Source of the DNA: CALKGK01 sp964649515
GTDB lineage: Bacteria > Bacteroidota > Bacteroidia > Flavobacteriales_D > Sanyastnellaceae
NCBI GenBank assembly: GCA_964649515.1
Contig: CAZYPV010000005.1
Coordinates: 8,601 to 72,600 of the forward strand
DNA length: 64,000 nt
Direction: 5' to 3'
A program made the translations under genes and the position numbers. Positions 34,920 to 43,935 of this stretch are shown piece after piece. The notes under the pieces were generated by a model. It saw nothing but the letters and a program-made list of their open reading frames with translations. It was not told where the DNA came from and did no database searches. Numbering within the stretch: the stretch's first letter is position 1; each line of letters begins with the position of its first letter.

Positions 34920-35891
34920 ATGAGCACCCAGCAAGCACTGCAAAACATCCTTCAAAGCAAGTACCCCATTGTTCAAGCAGGAATGGTTTGGTGTTCTGGT
35001 TGGAAATTGGCTTCAGCAGCTTGCAATGCTGGGATTTTCGGGGTGATTGGCGCCGGAAGCATGTATCCTGAAATTCTGGAGGAGCACCTCGAAAAGATGA
35101 AAAAACATGCATCTACTCCTTTTGCAGTTAACCTTCCACTGCTCTATCCGGCCATTGATGAGCACATCGATTTGATTGTGCGCCATCAGGTGCCAGTGGT
35201 CATCACCTCAGCGGGCTCTCCGAAGAAATTCACCCAGACTTTTCAAGAACACGGCATCAAGGTCATACACGTGGTCAGCAGTGTTCTCCATGCTAAAAAA
35301 GCCGAAGACGCTGGAGTGGATGCCGTCGTAGCGGAAGGTGTAGAAGCGGGCGGACACAATGGTCGAGATGAAATCAGCACTTTTGTCCTCACCCCGAGCG
35401 TTCGGGATGCGGTTCAAATACCTGTTATCGCTGCTGGTGGGATACGCAACGGTAGAGGAATTGCGGCTGCTTTAGCACTTGGGGCAGACGGCGTTCAAAT
35501 CGGAAGTCGCTTTGTACTTAGTGAAGAATCTTCCGCACACCAAGCCTTCAAGCAAGCCTTGATCCAAAGCACTGAAGGCGACACCATCCTCACCCTAAAA
35601 GAGCTGGCTCCAGTGCGTTTATTGAAAAACAAATTCTTCGACGACATCCTCAAAGCCTACGCCAGTGGGGCAGATAAAAAGGCGCTTGCACAACTGCTTG
35701 GAAGGGGACGTGCAAAACGAGGAATGTTTGAAGGTGATCTTATTGAAGGAGAACTGGAAATTGGTCAGGTAGCCGCATACATGGACAGCATTTTGCCGGT
35801 GAAGCAAATTGTATCCGCTCTCGTCGAAGAATTTCAAGCCACTCAAGCGAAAATGGCCAAGCTCCCGACTTGGGATGGAAGCAACCAATGA
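34920..35891 (+). CDS. NAD(P)H-dependent flavin oxidoreductase / nitronate monooxygenase family
   Basis: A 323-residue FMN-binding TIM-barrel protein. N terminus YPIVQAGMVWCSGWKLASAA followed by GIFGVIGAGSM, then the hallmark GVEAGGHNGRDEIST near residue 140. Phosphate-binding loops are IAAGGIRNGRGIAAALALGA and GVQIGSRFVLSEE. Members oxidise nitronates or act as enoyl-ACP reductase (FabK)-like flavoenzymes. FabK would normally sit with fatty acid genes, which are absent here. It forms its own transcription unit between divergent and downstream promoters. Confidence 0.87.
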   Translation: MSTQQALQNILQSKYPIVQAGMVWCSGWKLASAACNAGIFGVIGAGSMYPEILEEHLEKMKKHASTPFAVNLPLLYPAIDEHIDLIVRHQVPVVITSAGSPKKFTQTFQEHGIKVIHVVSSVLHAKKAEDAGVDAVVAEGVEAGGHNGRDEISTFVLTPSVRDAVQIPVIAAGGIRNGRGIAAALALGADGVQIGSRFVLSEESSAHQAFKQALIQSTEGDTILTLKELAPVRLLKNKFFDDILKAYASGADKKALAQLLGRGRAKRGMFEGDLIEGELEIGQVAAYMDSILPVKQIVSALVEEFQATQAKMAKLPTWDGSNQ

Positions 35892-35893
35892 TT

Positions 35894-35901
35894 TATTTTT
35901 G
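35894..35901 (+). promoter_or_regulatory. -7-like box ahead of the large T9SS protein gene
   Basis: TATTTTTG matches TAnnTTTG exactly and begins two bases after the upstream stop codon, 59 bases before the ATG at 35961. No TTTG at the -33 position. Confidence 0.3.
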
Positions 35902-35960
35902 TTGTTTTCAAACTAAGGCGGTATTATCCACGTTATGCTGCTGTGGTGAAGTGTTTTTTT

Positions 35961-38093
35961 ATGAACTTTGTGCGCTTGAACTGTATCAAACATATCTTCC
36001 TTCTTTTGTTGTCGGCCTTCTTTATCGGCAGCAGCATTGCCCAGGTATCTGCGCCCGAGCTTTCTTGCGTGAGTACCGACCTTGCGGGCAACCCCACCTT
36101 AACATGGACACCCCCCAATGACCCCGGTAACGAGTTCATTTCGTATGACATTTGGACCTTCAACATTATCACAGGCACCACAAACTTGATTGGAACCATT
36201 GGCAACATCAACGCTACCACATTCACGCACAACGGTGGTCTGGGCAATTTTCAGTCGGTATGCTACTACGTCACTACCAATTACAACAGTGGAGGGATTC
36301 AAACCAGTGACCCCTCGGACACCGTTTGCAACATGTTTTTGCAAGCCAATCCCAGCATCACACCAGGTTTTGTGACTTTGGAATGGAACGAAGTTTATTT
36401 TGAAGGCGGAACCAACCCGAACAGCTACATCATATCGGCTGAATTTCCCGCAGGTGTTTGGACTCAAGTGGCCAGTATTCCCTACGAGCCCGGCTACAAT
36501 CTTTTTGAATACGAAGTCACCGAATGCAACGCTGACATCAACTTTCAGATCCAGCTCGAAGGAAACAGTGGATGCTTTTTTTCCAGCAACATCGCGGGCG
36601 GAAACTACTCTGACCAGGCAGATGCTCTACCCCCTGTTGTCACTTCTGTAACCGTGGATTCGCTGTTGGGAAATGCCAGCATGCAATGGGAACCGTCGGT
36701 ATCTGCAGACGTAGCAGGATACATCATTTATGAATGCATCAACAACTTTACCTTTGCGATTGATACCATTTTTGATCCCAACGCCACCGCTTACACCAAT
36801 GACGCCTCTTCCGCCAACACCGGCTCTGAAGGCTACACCATTGCCGCTTTTGACGACTGCTTTGTGATGGGAGAACCCGACCCGGGTCCGGCAGCAGGTG
36901 GATGCAGTGAGACCATCTACCTTCAAACCTCATGGTCTGCCTGCCAAAACAGTGTTACCTTGTTTTGGACACCCTATGACACCTGGACCAATGGCGTTCA
37001 AGAGTACCGCATATTTGCTCAAGAAACCACCGTCATGGGCGTGCAGGGAAATTCATTTCTTTTGGATGTTGTGGACGGATCCAACACCACCTACATCCAT
37101 GAAGATGCAGTGCTCTCTAGCACCTACCGCTACCGCATACAAGCCGTAGAAAATGTTACGGGAAACACCAGCGAGTCGAACACCCGCGTTCAGCTCCTCT
37201 TCTACCCTTCTACTCCACAAAACACGAGAATTGCTACTGCCACCGTTCAAGCTCAAAACGATGTATTGATTGCCGTGGACATTGATGAGAACAACACCTT
37301 CACCAACACATACGTGCTGGAAAGAAGACAATTGGGACAATCCATTACCGGACCTTACCTCTTTGAACCCATTGATCAACTTAGTGCAGGGAACGGAGCC
37401 AACCTCATCAGTTTCAACGACCTCAACGTCAGCACCCAAGACACCCAATACGACTACCGCATCATTGTTGAAAATGGCTGTAATGATCAAGTGGACACCA
37501 CCGAAATTGCCCGCCCCATGTTGCTCACCGGCATCGCCAATACAGAAAGGTTGGTGAATACGCTCTTTTGGACGCCTTACATCGAATGGGCCGGTGGCGT
37601 TTTGAATTATGAAATTTACCGGAGCAATGATCCTGGTGAATTGGGTGAATTGCTCATCACTGTGCCTGGTGGTGTGACGAGTTTTGAAGACGACGTGAGC
37701 GACCTTCTCTTTACACCAGGAGAATTTTGCTATACCATTCAAGCCATTGAAAATCCAGGATTCACCATCCCCTTCACTTCGCTTAGTAACCAACTGTGCC
37801 TTACCCAGGAACCAAAAATCTGGATACCCAACGCCTTCGTGGTAGGAGGGTTTAACAATACTTTTCAACCCGTTATTTCTTTTGCTGACTTTGAGCGATA
37901 TGAGATGTTTATATTCAATCGTTGGGGAGATTTGGTTTACGAAACCGATCTCATTGAAGAAGGTTGGGATGGATCTGCAGGAAATGAAACCCTTATGGAA
38001 GGCGTTTACACTTATTTCGTACGTGTTCAAGACGGAGCTGGAAGGGTTTACGAGCGTCGGGGAACCCTGACTTTATTGAACGCAGAAGAATAA
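35961..38093 (+). CDS. Large secreted protein with fibronectin-like repeats and T9SS type B sorting domain
   Basis: A 710-residue protein from the ATG at 35961; a GTG at 35943 would add six residues before the signal peptide and is less likely. Signal peptide residues 1-28 (HIFLLLLSAFFIGSSIAQ). The body holds five or six fibronectin type III-like modules with recurrent TLTWTPPNDPG, LFWTPYDTW and LFWTPYIEW strands and paired cysteines. The last 90 residues (KIWIPNAFVVGGFNNTF, then FNRWGDLVYET and GVYTYFVRVQDGAGR) are the gliding-motility-associated type B sorting domain. Likely an extracellular adhesin or structural protein; no enzymatic motif. Confidence 0.85.
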   Translation: MNFVRLNCIKHIFLLLLSAFFIGSSIAQVSAPELSCVSTDLAGNPTLTWTPPNDPGNEFISYDIWTFNIITGTTNLIGTIGNINATTFTHNGGLGNFQSVCYYVTTNYNSGGIQTSDPSDTVCNMFLQANPSITPGFVTLEWNEVYFEGGTNPNSYIISAEFPAGVWTQVASIPYEPGYNLFEYEVTECNADINFQIQLEGNSGCFFSSNIAGGNYSDQADALPPVVTSVTVDSLLGNASMQWEPSVSADVAGYIIYECINNFTFAIDTIFDPNATAYTNDASSANTGSEGYTIAAFDDCFVMGEPDPGPAAGGCSETIYLQTSWSACQNSVTLFWTPYDTWTNGVQEYRIFAQETTVMGVQGNSFLLDVVDGSNTTYIHEDAVLSSTYRYRIQAVENVTGNTSESNTRVQLLFYPSTPQNTRIATATVQAQNDVLIAVDIDENNTFTNTYVLERRQLGQSITGPYLFEPIDQLSAGNGANLISFNDLNVSTQDTQYDYRIIVENGCNDQVDTTEIARPMLLTGIANTERLVNTLFWTPYIEWAGGVLNYEIYRSNDPGELGELLITVPGGVTSFEDDVSDLLFTPGEFCYTIQAIENPGFTIPFTSLSNQLCLTQEPKIWIPNAFVVGGFNNTFQPVISFADFERYEMFIFNRWGDLVYETDLIEEGWDGSAGNETLMEGVYTYFVRVQDGAGRVYERRGTLTLLNAEE

Positions 38094-38121
38094 GTCATAC
38101 CTCATTTGATTTGCCAGAATT

Positions 38122-38129
38122 TATTTTTG
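38122..38129 (+). promoter_or_regulatory. -7 promoter box for guaB
   Basis: TATTTTTG matches TAnnTTTG exactly, 19 bases before the ATG at 38149. Nearby TTTG tetramers at 38105 and 38110 are too close to be a normal -33 element. Confidence 0.4.
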
Positions 38130-38148
38130 TATAAGTTCAATCTACACT

Positions 38149-39621
38149 ATGTCTGCATTTGACAATAAAATCATCGGTGAAGGACTCACTTATGATGACG
38201 TTTTGATGGTTCCTGCGTATTCTGAAGTACTTCCTCGCGACGTCCAAATTCAATCCAAATTCACACGAAACATCACTGTGAACACTCCAGTAATCAGCGC
38301 TGCGATGGACACGGTAACCGGAGCAAAAATGGCCATTGCCATGGCGCGTCAAGGCGGAATTGGTGTAGTGCACAAGAACATGAGCATTGAACAGCAAGCT
38401 CAGGAAGTTCGCAAGGTGAAGCGTTCTGAAAGCGGAATGATTCAAGACCCCATCACTTTGAATCAAAAAGCCGTCGTTGGTGACGCCTTGAACATCATGG
38501 CTGAGCACAAAATTGGAGGTATTCCAGTGGTTGACGACCAGATGATCCTTGTTGGAATCGTGACCAACCGCGACCTGCGCTTCGAAAAAGACCGAAACCG
38601 GGCCATCAGCGAAGTAATGACCAGTAAAAACATCATTACAGCAGATGCCAACGCCGATTTAAGCACCGCAGAAGCCATCCTTCAGCAACACAAAATTGAA
38701 AAGCTTCCCGTGGTGAATGAAGACAACAAGCTGGTTGGTCTCATCACTTACAAAGACATCATCAAACTCGCGGAGTTCCCGAATTCTTGCAAAGATCAAT
38801 ACGGACGCTTGCGGGTTGCTGCAGCAGTTGGTGTAACCTTCGACACCATTGACAGAGCAGCAGCACTCGTGAATGCAGGAGTTGACGCCCTCGTGATTGA
38901 TACTGCTCATGGACACAGCGCTGGCGTAGTTAAGGTTTTAAAGGAAGTGAAAGCCCAATTTCCTCAAGTGGATGTGATCGTTGGTAACATCGCCACTGGT
39001 GAAGCAGCTAAAATGCTTGCTGATGCCGGAGCAGACGCCGTAAAAGTTGGAATTGGCCCTGGTTCCATTTGCACCACCCGTGTAATTGCAGGTGTGGGTG
39101 TGCCCCAACTCTTTGCCGTAATGGAAGTAGCCAAAGCACTCGAAGGAACAGGAGTTCCATTGATTGCAGATGGAGGAATTCGATTTACGGGAGACATTGT
39201 CAAAGCTCTGGCCGGAGGAGCCAACACCGTAATGGTAGGATCCATGCTCGCGGGAGTAGAAGAGAGTCCGGGCGAAACCATCATCTACGAAGGTCGAAGA
39301 TTCAAATCTTATCGAGGTATGGGATCCATTGAAGCCATGCAGAAAGGTTCCAAAGACCGCTATTTCCAAGACGCAGAAGATGACATCAAAAAGCTCGTTC
39401 CAGAAGGAATCTCCGGTCGGGTACCTTACAAAGGATCAGTTCGGGAAGTGATGTACCAAATCATTGGCGGACTTCGTGCAGGAATGGGGTATTGTGGTGC
39501 GAAAGACATTGATGCTCTATGGCAAGCGAAGTTTGTTCGAATCACCAATGCCGGCGTAAAAGAGTCACATCCTCACGACGTATTCATTACCCGTGAAGCC
39601 CCCAACTACAGCATTCGATAG
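38149..39621 (+). CDS. guaB: IMP dehydrogenase
   Basis: Oxidises IMP to XMP, the committed step of GMP synthesis. At 490 residues it is the standard length. N terminus IIGEGLTYDDVLMVPAYSEV, then a CBS pair (about 95-205; KIGGIPVVDDQMILVGIVTN and KIEKLPVVNEDNKLVGLITY) inserted in the barrel. The catalytic cysteine is C308 in GPGSICTTR. The flap region RGMGSIEAM and the late GRVPYKGSV are conserved. Expressed from its own promoter box; it is not grouped with guaA here. The CBS pair usually confers purine-nucleotide regulation. Confidence 0.96.
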   Translation: MSAFDNKIIGEGLTYDDVLMVPAYSEVLPRDVQIQSKFTRNITVNTPVISAAMDTVTGAKMAIAMARQGGIGVVHKNMSIEQQAQEVRKVKRSESGMIQDPITLNQKAVVGDALNIMAEHKIGGIPVVDDQMILVGIVTNRDLRFEKDRNRAISEVMTSKNIITADANADLSTAEAILQQHKIEKLPVVNEDNKLVGLITYKDIIKLAEFPNSCKDQYGRLRVAAAVGVTFDTIDRAAALVNAGVDALVIDTAHGHSAGVVKVLKEVKAQFPQVDVIVGNIATGEAAKMLADAGADAVKVGIGPGSICTTRVIAGVGVPQLFAVMEVAKALEGTGVPLIADGGIRFTGDIVKALAGGANTVMVGSMLAGVEESPGETIIYEGRRFKSYRGMGSIEAMQKGSKDRYFQDAEDDIKKLVPEGISGRVPYKGSVREVMYQIIGGLRAGMGYCGAKDIDALWQAKFVRITNAGVKESHPHDVFITREAPNYSIR

Positions 39622-39649
39622 TTCGCTTAGTAACTCTAAAGCATTTGAT

Positions 39650-39657
39650 TACTTTTG
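39650..39657 (+). promoter_or_regulatory. -7-like box for the folding-chaperone operon
   Basis: TACTTTTG matches TAnnTTTG exactly, 46 bases before the ATG at 39704. No good -33 element. Confidence 0.35.
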
Positions 39658-39703
39658 TGTGCCTTGCGACGGAAGTAAGGCACTGACCAAAAACGCTCAA
39701 ACA

Positions 39704-41653
39704 ATGAAAATGAAACAAGTTTTCTTTACCCTCAGTATCCTTGCTGCATCCTTCGGCAGCATTGCTCAATCTTCGGACATCATTCTCAAAGTCGAGGACG
39801 AACAGGTAACACGAGAAGATTTTGAAAGCATTTTTCGCAAAAACAATCGCGACAGCGTGATTACCACCGCCTCGTTGGATGAGTACATGGAGTTGTTCAT
39901 CAATTTTAAACTGAAAGTTCGAGCGGCAATGGAAGCCGGATTGGACACCAGTAGCAGCTTTCAACGAGAACTCTTGGGCTACCGCAAGCAACTTGCAAGA
40001 CCTTACCTCGTTGACCAAGCTCTTCTCGACGAATTGATTGAAGAAGCTTACGAACGCCAGAAAACAGAAATCCGCGCCTCGCACATCTTGGTCAAGTGCG
40101 ATCCCAATGCCTCTCCTGCAGACACCTTGAAAGCTTATGAGCGCATCGTTGCCTTGCGAGACCGCATTGTGAATGGAGAATCTTTTGAAGCTGTTGCCAC
40201 CGCTAAGAACGGATCTCAAGATCCATCCGTGAGAGACAATAAAGGAGACCTTGGTTACTTCTCGGCATTTCAAATGGTGTACCCTTTTGAAGAGGCCGCT
40301 TTCAACACCCCTGTAGGCGAGATATCAGCGCCCGTTCGCACCAACTATGGCTATCACATTTTGAAAGTGAACGACAAACGAGATGCCCGTGGGGAAATTC
40401 TTGCCGCTCACATCATGATTCGCGTTGATGAGAAGAACCCGACCAGTAAAATGGAAGGTGAAGAAAAAATCAATGAGATTTATGCGCTTTTGAAAGAAGG
40501 CAACGACTTTTCGGAACTATCCGTGAAGTATAGCGATGACCCCAGCACCGCAAAACGAGGTGGAGAACTTCCTTGGTTTGGAACAGGTAAAATGGTGGAA
40601 GAATTTGAAAATGCCGCCTTTGCTTTGGAGAACAATGGAGACATCTCTGAACCTTTCCTATCTCCGTATGGATGGCACATTGTAAAACGCATCGATTACA
40701 AGCCCATTCCCGACTTCAAATCGGCCAAAAATGACATTAAAAGTAAAGTGAGTCGAGATGCACGGGCTGAACTTACGAAATCATCCTTCCTCAACAAATT
40801 GCGTAAGGAGTATGCCGTTGAAGTAGATCAAAAATGCATGAAAGCCATTTACAAGGCGGCGGATGCAGACAGTGCTTTTCTTGGAAAAGGTTTGGGAGAC
40901 ATCAAATCAAAAACCCTCCAAAAACCTCTTTTGACCATTGACGGACAAAGCAGAAGCGTGGAATCATTTGTGAAGAAGCTCAACAACGCCAAGATTCGCG
41001 ACAAAAGATTGAGCTCGAAAGAAATCGTAGATCAGCAGCTTGAAGCTTACATTGATAGTGAATTGATGGACTATGAAGACAGTCGATTGGAAGAAAAGTA
41101 CAACGATTTCAGGTTGTTGATGAATGAATACCACGACGGCATCCTCTTGTTTGAATTGACCGACGAAAAAGTGTGGTCGAAAGCCGTTAAAGACACCTTG
41201 GGACTTCAAGCTTTTTACGAAGCGAACAAAGCCGATTTTATGTGGGAAGAACGTGCCGATGTTGTGATCTACACCTGCAAAGATGCCAAAGTTGCCAAGG
41301 CGCTAAGAAAAGCCATTCAAAAAGGAAAAGACCTCAACGAAATCAATGACGAGTTGAACGAAACCACCCGTTTGAACTTCAGCTACGAAGAAGACGTTTT
41401 GGAGAGAAGTGAAAAAGACATCTTCGCTAAAATTGCTTGGGAAGAAGGACTCAGCGAGAACATTGAAGAGCAAGGGCAAATCATCATTGTTCAAATCAAT
41501 GAAATCATTCCTGCAGCGCCCAAAACCCTTGAAGAAGCCCGTGGCTTGATTACCGCAGAGTATCAAAACTACCTCGAAGCTGAATGGATCAAGGAGTTGC
41601 GCGCGAAATACAGCTTTGAAGTGAACGAAAGCGTGTTGCATTCGATCAAATAA
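39704..41653 (+). CDS. Periplasmic peptidyl-prolyl isomerase with two parvulin domains (PpiD/SurA-like)
   Basis: A 649-residue exported protein; the ATG at 39704 puts the signal peptide (KQVFFTLSILAASFGSIAQ) at the N terminus, whereas an in-frame start at 39593 would bury it. A SurA-type N-terminal helical region is followed by parvulin domain 1 (about 123-223, RASHILVKCDP to GYHILKVND) and domain 2 (about 233-331, AAHIMIRVDEKNP to GWHIVKRID), then a long helical C-terminal half. It probably folds outer-membrane and T9SS substrates. First gene of a three-gene set with one-to-four-base overlaps. Confidence 0.88.
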   Translation: MKMKQVFFTLSILAASFGSIAQSSDIILKVEDEQVTREDFESIFRKNNRDSVITTASLDEYMELFINFKLKVRAAMEAGLDTSSSFQRELLGYRKQLARPYLVDQALLDELIEEAYERQKTEIRASHILVKCDPNASPADTLKAYERIVALRDRIVNGESFEAVATAKNGSQDPSVRDNKGDLGYFSAFQMVYPFEEAAFNTPVGEISAPVRTNYGYHILKVNDKRDARGEILAAHIMIRVDEKNPTSKMEGEEKINEIYALLKEGNDFSELSVKYSDDPSTAKRGGELPWFGTGKMVEEFENAAFALENNGDISEPFLSPYGWHIVKRIDYKPIPDFKSAKNDIKSKVSRDARAELTKSSFLNKLRKEYAVEVDQKCMKAIYKAADADSAFLGKGLGDIKSKTLQKPLLTIDGQSRSVESFVKKLNNAKIRDKRLSSKEIVDQQLEAYIDSELMDYEDSRLEEKYNDFRLLMNEYHDGILLFELTDEKVWSKAVKDTLGLQAFYEANKADFMWEERADVVIYTCKDAKVAKALRKAIQKGKDLNEINDELNETTRLNFSYEEDVLERSEKDIFAKIAWEEGLSENIEEQGQIIIVQINEIIPAAPKTLEEARGLITAEYQNYLEAEWIKELRAKYSFEVNESVLHSIK

Positions 41654-42522
41654 TGAAAAAGAAGCTTTCCCTGCTTGTATGCACCTTCATGGCCTTGTTC
41701 GTCTTATCATGTGAGATGAAGCGAGAAGAAGTGCCTGCCGAGCAGAAAGACGCCGTTGCGAGAGCGTATGATAAGTGGCTAACGAAAAGTGAGCTGAGTG
41801 AAATGATTCCAGACAACAGCAGTGTGGAAGACTCCTTAGCCCTCGCTCAACGTTTCATTAACAACTGGCTCAAGGAACAAAGCGTGCTTCACCGAGCCGA
41901 AAAAAACCTGCCGCTTGAGCAACAAGGTTTTGAAAAAGAACTGGAAGAGTTTCGCCGATCTTTGCTGACCTACGCCTATGAAAGTCAGCTCATCGAACAA
42001 CGCTTAAACACCGAAATCGATGCAGAGGAAATGGAAGCTTACTACGAAAGCAATAAAGACATCTTCCGGCTCAAAGACTACATCGTAAAAGCAAAATACT
42101 GCATCCTTGAAGAGCCCCTTTCAAAACCAAAGCGGTTTGAAAAACTCTTTTATAGCGATGATGCACAAGATCTCGTTCGCTTGGAACAATATTGTGTCGA
42201 TCAAGGCATTAATTATTATTTGGACACTGAAAGTTGGTTGTTTTTTGAAGACCTCCTGCAAGCGGTGCCCATTGAAGTGTACAGCGTAAACAACCTGCTT
42301 CGTTCCAATAAAAGTATTCGCTTTGAGCGGGATCAAAAAGTGTACTACGTCAAGTTCATTGAGTATGAGTTGAAGGATAACTACTCTCCTTTGACCCTCG
42401 TGGAGAACCAAATCCGCAACCTCATTTTGAATCGACGAAAACAAGAACTACTTTCTCAGCTCAGGGAAGACCTATACCGGGACGACCTCAGCAAGAAAAA
42501 CATTGAAAATTTGACTGAATGA
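41653..42522 (+). CDS. Lipoprotein with SurA-like helical region, no parvulin domain
   Basis: A 289-residue probable lipoprotein. The signal LLVCTFMALFVLSC has a lipobox ending at C20, then a charged EMKREEVPAEQ linker. The rest is helical with a SurA N-domain-like pattern (LAQRFINNWLKEQSVLHRAE, then ELEEFRRSLLTYAYESQLIE) and no isomerase landmarks. It begins on the last base of the preceding isomerase stop and overlaps the SurA gene by four bases. In Bacteroidota this gene regularly sits between two isomerase genes and may tether or assist the chaperone pair at a membrane. Confidence 0.78.
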   Translation: MKKKLSLLVCTFMALFVLSCEMKREEVPAEQKDAVARAYDKWLTKSELSEMIPDNSSVEDSLALAQRFINNWLKEQSVLHRAEKNLPLEQQGFEKELEEFRRSLLTYAYESQLIEQRLNTEIDAEEMEAYYESNKDIFRLKDYIVKAKYCILEEPLSKPKRFEKLFYSDDAQDLVRLEQYCVDQGINYYLDTESWLFFEDLLQAVPIEVYSVNNLLRSNKSIRFERDQKVYYVKFIEYELKDNYSPLTLVENQIRNLILNRRKQELLSQLREDLYRDDLSKKNIENLTE

Positions 42523-43868
42523 AATACTTCATTGCACTATTAAGTTTACTCACCATTGGATCGAGCATCGCCCAAGACAAAGGTGAATTGATCGACAAAG
42601 TGGTGGCGGTTGTCGGAAATGAAATTGTGCTTCACTCCGAAATCGAATCGCAAGCCCTTCAATACACTGAGCAAGGAATGAAAGTTGGTGCGAAAGAAAA
42701 AGGCCAAATTCTCGAAGATCTGCTCTTTCAGAAGCTGCTTGTTCACCATGCCAAAATTGACTCATTAGAAGTGGGAGATGCGGCCATTCAAAGTGAAATC
42801 GAGCGTCGTTTGGAGTACTTCATCCAAGTGTTTGGATCCATTGAAGCCTTCGAAGAATACTTTGGCACATCTGTAGCTCAGTGGAAATCGGAACTTCGCG
42901 ACCCCATCGAAGAGCAACTGCTCGCCCAGCAAATGCAAGGTCAAATCGATAGCCGAGTACGCTCAACACCTGCTCAAGTAAAAGCCTATTACGATCAACT
43001 ACCTCCAGACAGCATCCCCCTCATCAACGCGGAGATTCAATATGGGATGATAGAGCTCAAGCCGCAAGTGCGCGAAGAAGAAAAAGAAGCAACACGCGCA
43101 CTGCTCGACAGCATTCGCACCCTTGTTATGCGCGGCGAAATGCCCATGGACCTTGCTGCTTTCAATTACAGTGAAGACCCTGGATCCAAGTACAAAGGGG
43201 GATGTTATGAAGCCGTGAGAAGAGGTCAGTTCGTTCCGGAATACGAAGCAGCCGTGTTTATCGCTGGAGACGGAGCATTCACCCCTGTATTTGAGTCTGA
43301 CTTTGGATTCCATTTTGTGAAGGTCAATGCCATACGTGGTGAAGTGTACAATTCTTGCCATGTATTGATGAAACCCAAAGTGAATGATGAAGACGTAGTG
43401 GCTGCTCAGGTGAAAATGGACAGCCTTGTTGCAGCCATTGAATCTGAGCGCATTAGCTTCAAACAAGCAGCCATTCGATACAGCACGAACGAGGAAAGTG
43501 CGAATCAAGGTGGAGTTGTGAGCAATCCTCAAACCGGTGGAAACAGGCATGACGTTACGGGCATCGACCCAAAAGTCTTTTTCATTTTGGACAAGTTGGA
43601 AAAAGGAGAAATATCAGAGCCCAGTCTTCTTACCGATGAAGATGGTGTAAAGAAATTTGTGATTTATAAAATGATCGACCGCATCGACGCTCACCGAGCC
43701 AACCTTCAGCTTGATTATTTGTTGTTTCAACGACAAGCCGAAAATGAACTGCGCGATGAGGCCCTCTCCAAATGGATCAAACGAAAATTGGACGCCACTT
43801 ACATCTGGTTCAACACGGACGTAGAAAACTTGCCATTGAAAAACCGCTGGGTGAGAAGTGAGGGATAA
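42519..43868 (+). CDS. surA: SurA-type periplasmic chaperone/peptidyl-prolyl isomerase
   Basis: A 449-residue exported protein. Signal peptide residues 1-18 (LSLLTIGSSIAQ). The SurA N-terminal chaperone domain reads LIDKVVAVVGNEIVLHSEIE, then QILEDLLFQKLLVHHA. Two parvulin-like domains follow (about 168-272 and 280-385; FHFVKVNAIRGE ends the first). The first domain is more divergent than usual and may be structural, as in other SurA proteins. Role: delivery of outer-membrane proteins to the BAM complex. Third gene of the folding operon; moxR starts 67 bases later. Confidence 0.9.
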   Translation: MKYFIALLSLLTIGSSIAQDKGELIDKVVAVVGNEIVLHSEIESQALQYTEQGMKVGAKEKGQILEDLLFQKLLVHHAKIDSLEVGDAAIQSEIERRLEYFIQVFGSIEAFEEYFGTSVAQWKSELRDPIEEQLLAQQMQGQIDSRVRSTPAQVKAYYDQLPPDSIPLINAEIQYGMIELKPQVREEEKEATRALLDSIRTLVMRGEMPMDLAAFNYSEDPGSKYKGGCYEAVRRGQFVPEYEAAVFIAGDGAFTPVFESDFGFHFVKVNAIRGEVYNSCHVLMKPKVNDEDVVAAQVKMDSLVAAIESERISFKQAAIRYSTNEESANQGGVVSNPQTGGNRHDVTGIDPKVFFILDKLEKGEISEPSLLTDEDGVKKFVIYKMIDRIDAHRANLQLDYLLFQRQAENELRDEALSKWIKRKLDATYIWFNTDVENLPLKNRWVRSEG

Positions 43869-43935
43869 GTTTCCTTAACTTGCGCCAAGCGAGGAAGAAC
43901 ACGCCATCACTAACCAGAGAAACGACAAAAAAACG

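Noticed and set aside
37053..38030. 325-codon open frame antisense to the large T9SS type B protein
   Set aside because: The + strand frame has a signal peptide, repeated domains and a sorting domain; the antisense frame has none.
39593..39703. Upstream start for the two-parvulin isomerase
   Set aside because: It begins inside guaB and would place 37 non-conserved residues ahead of the signal peptide.
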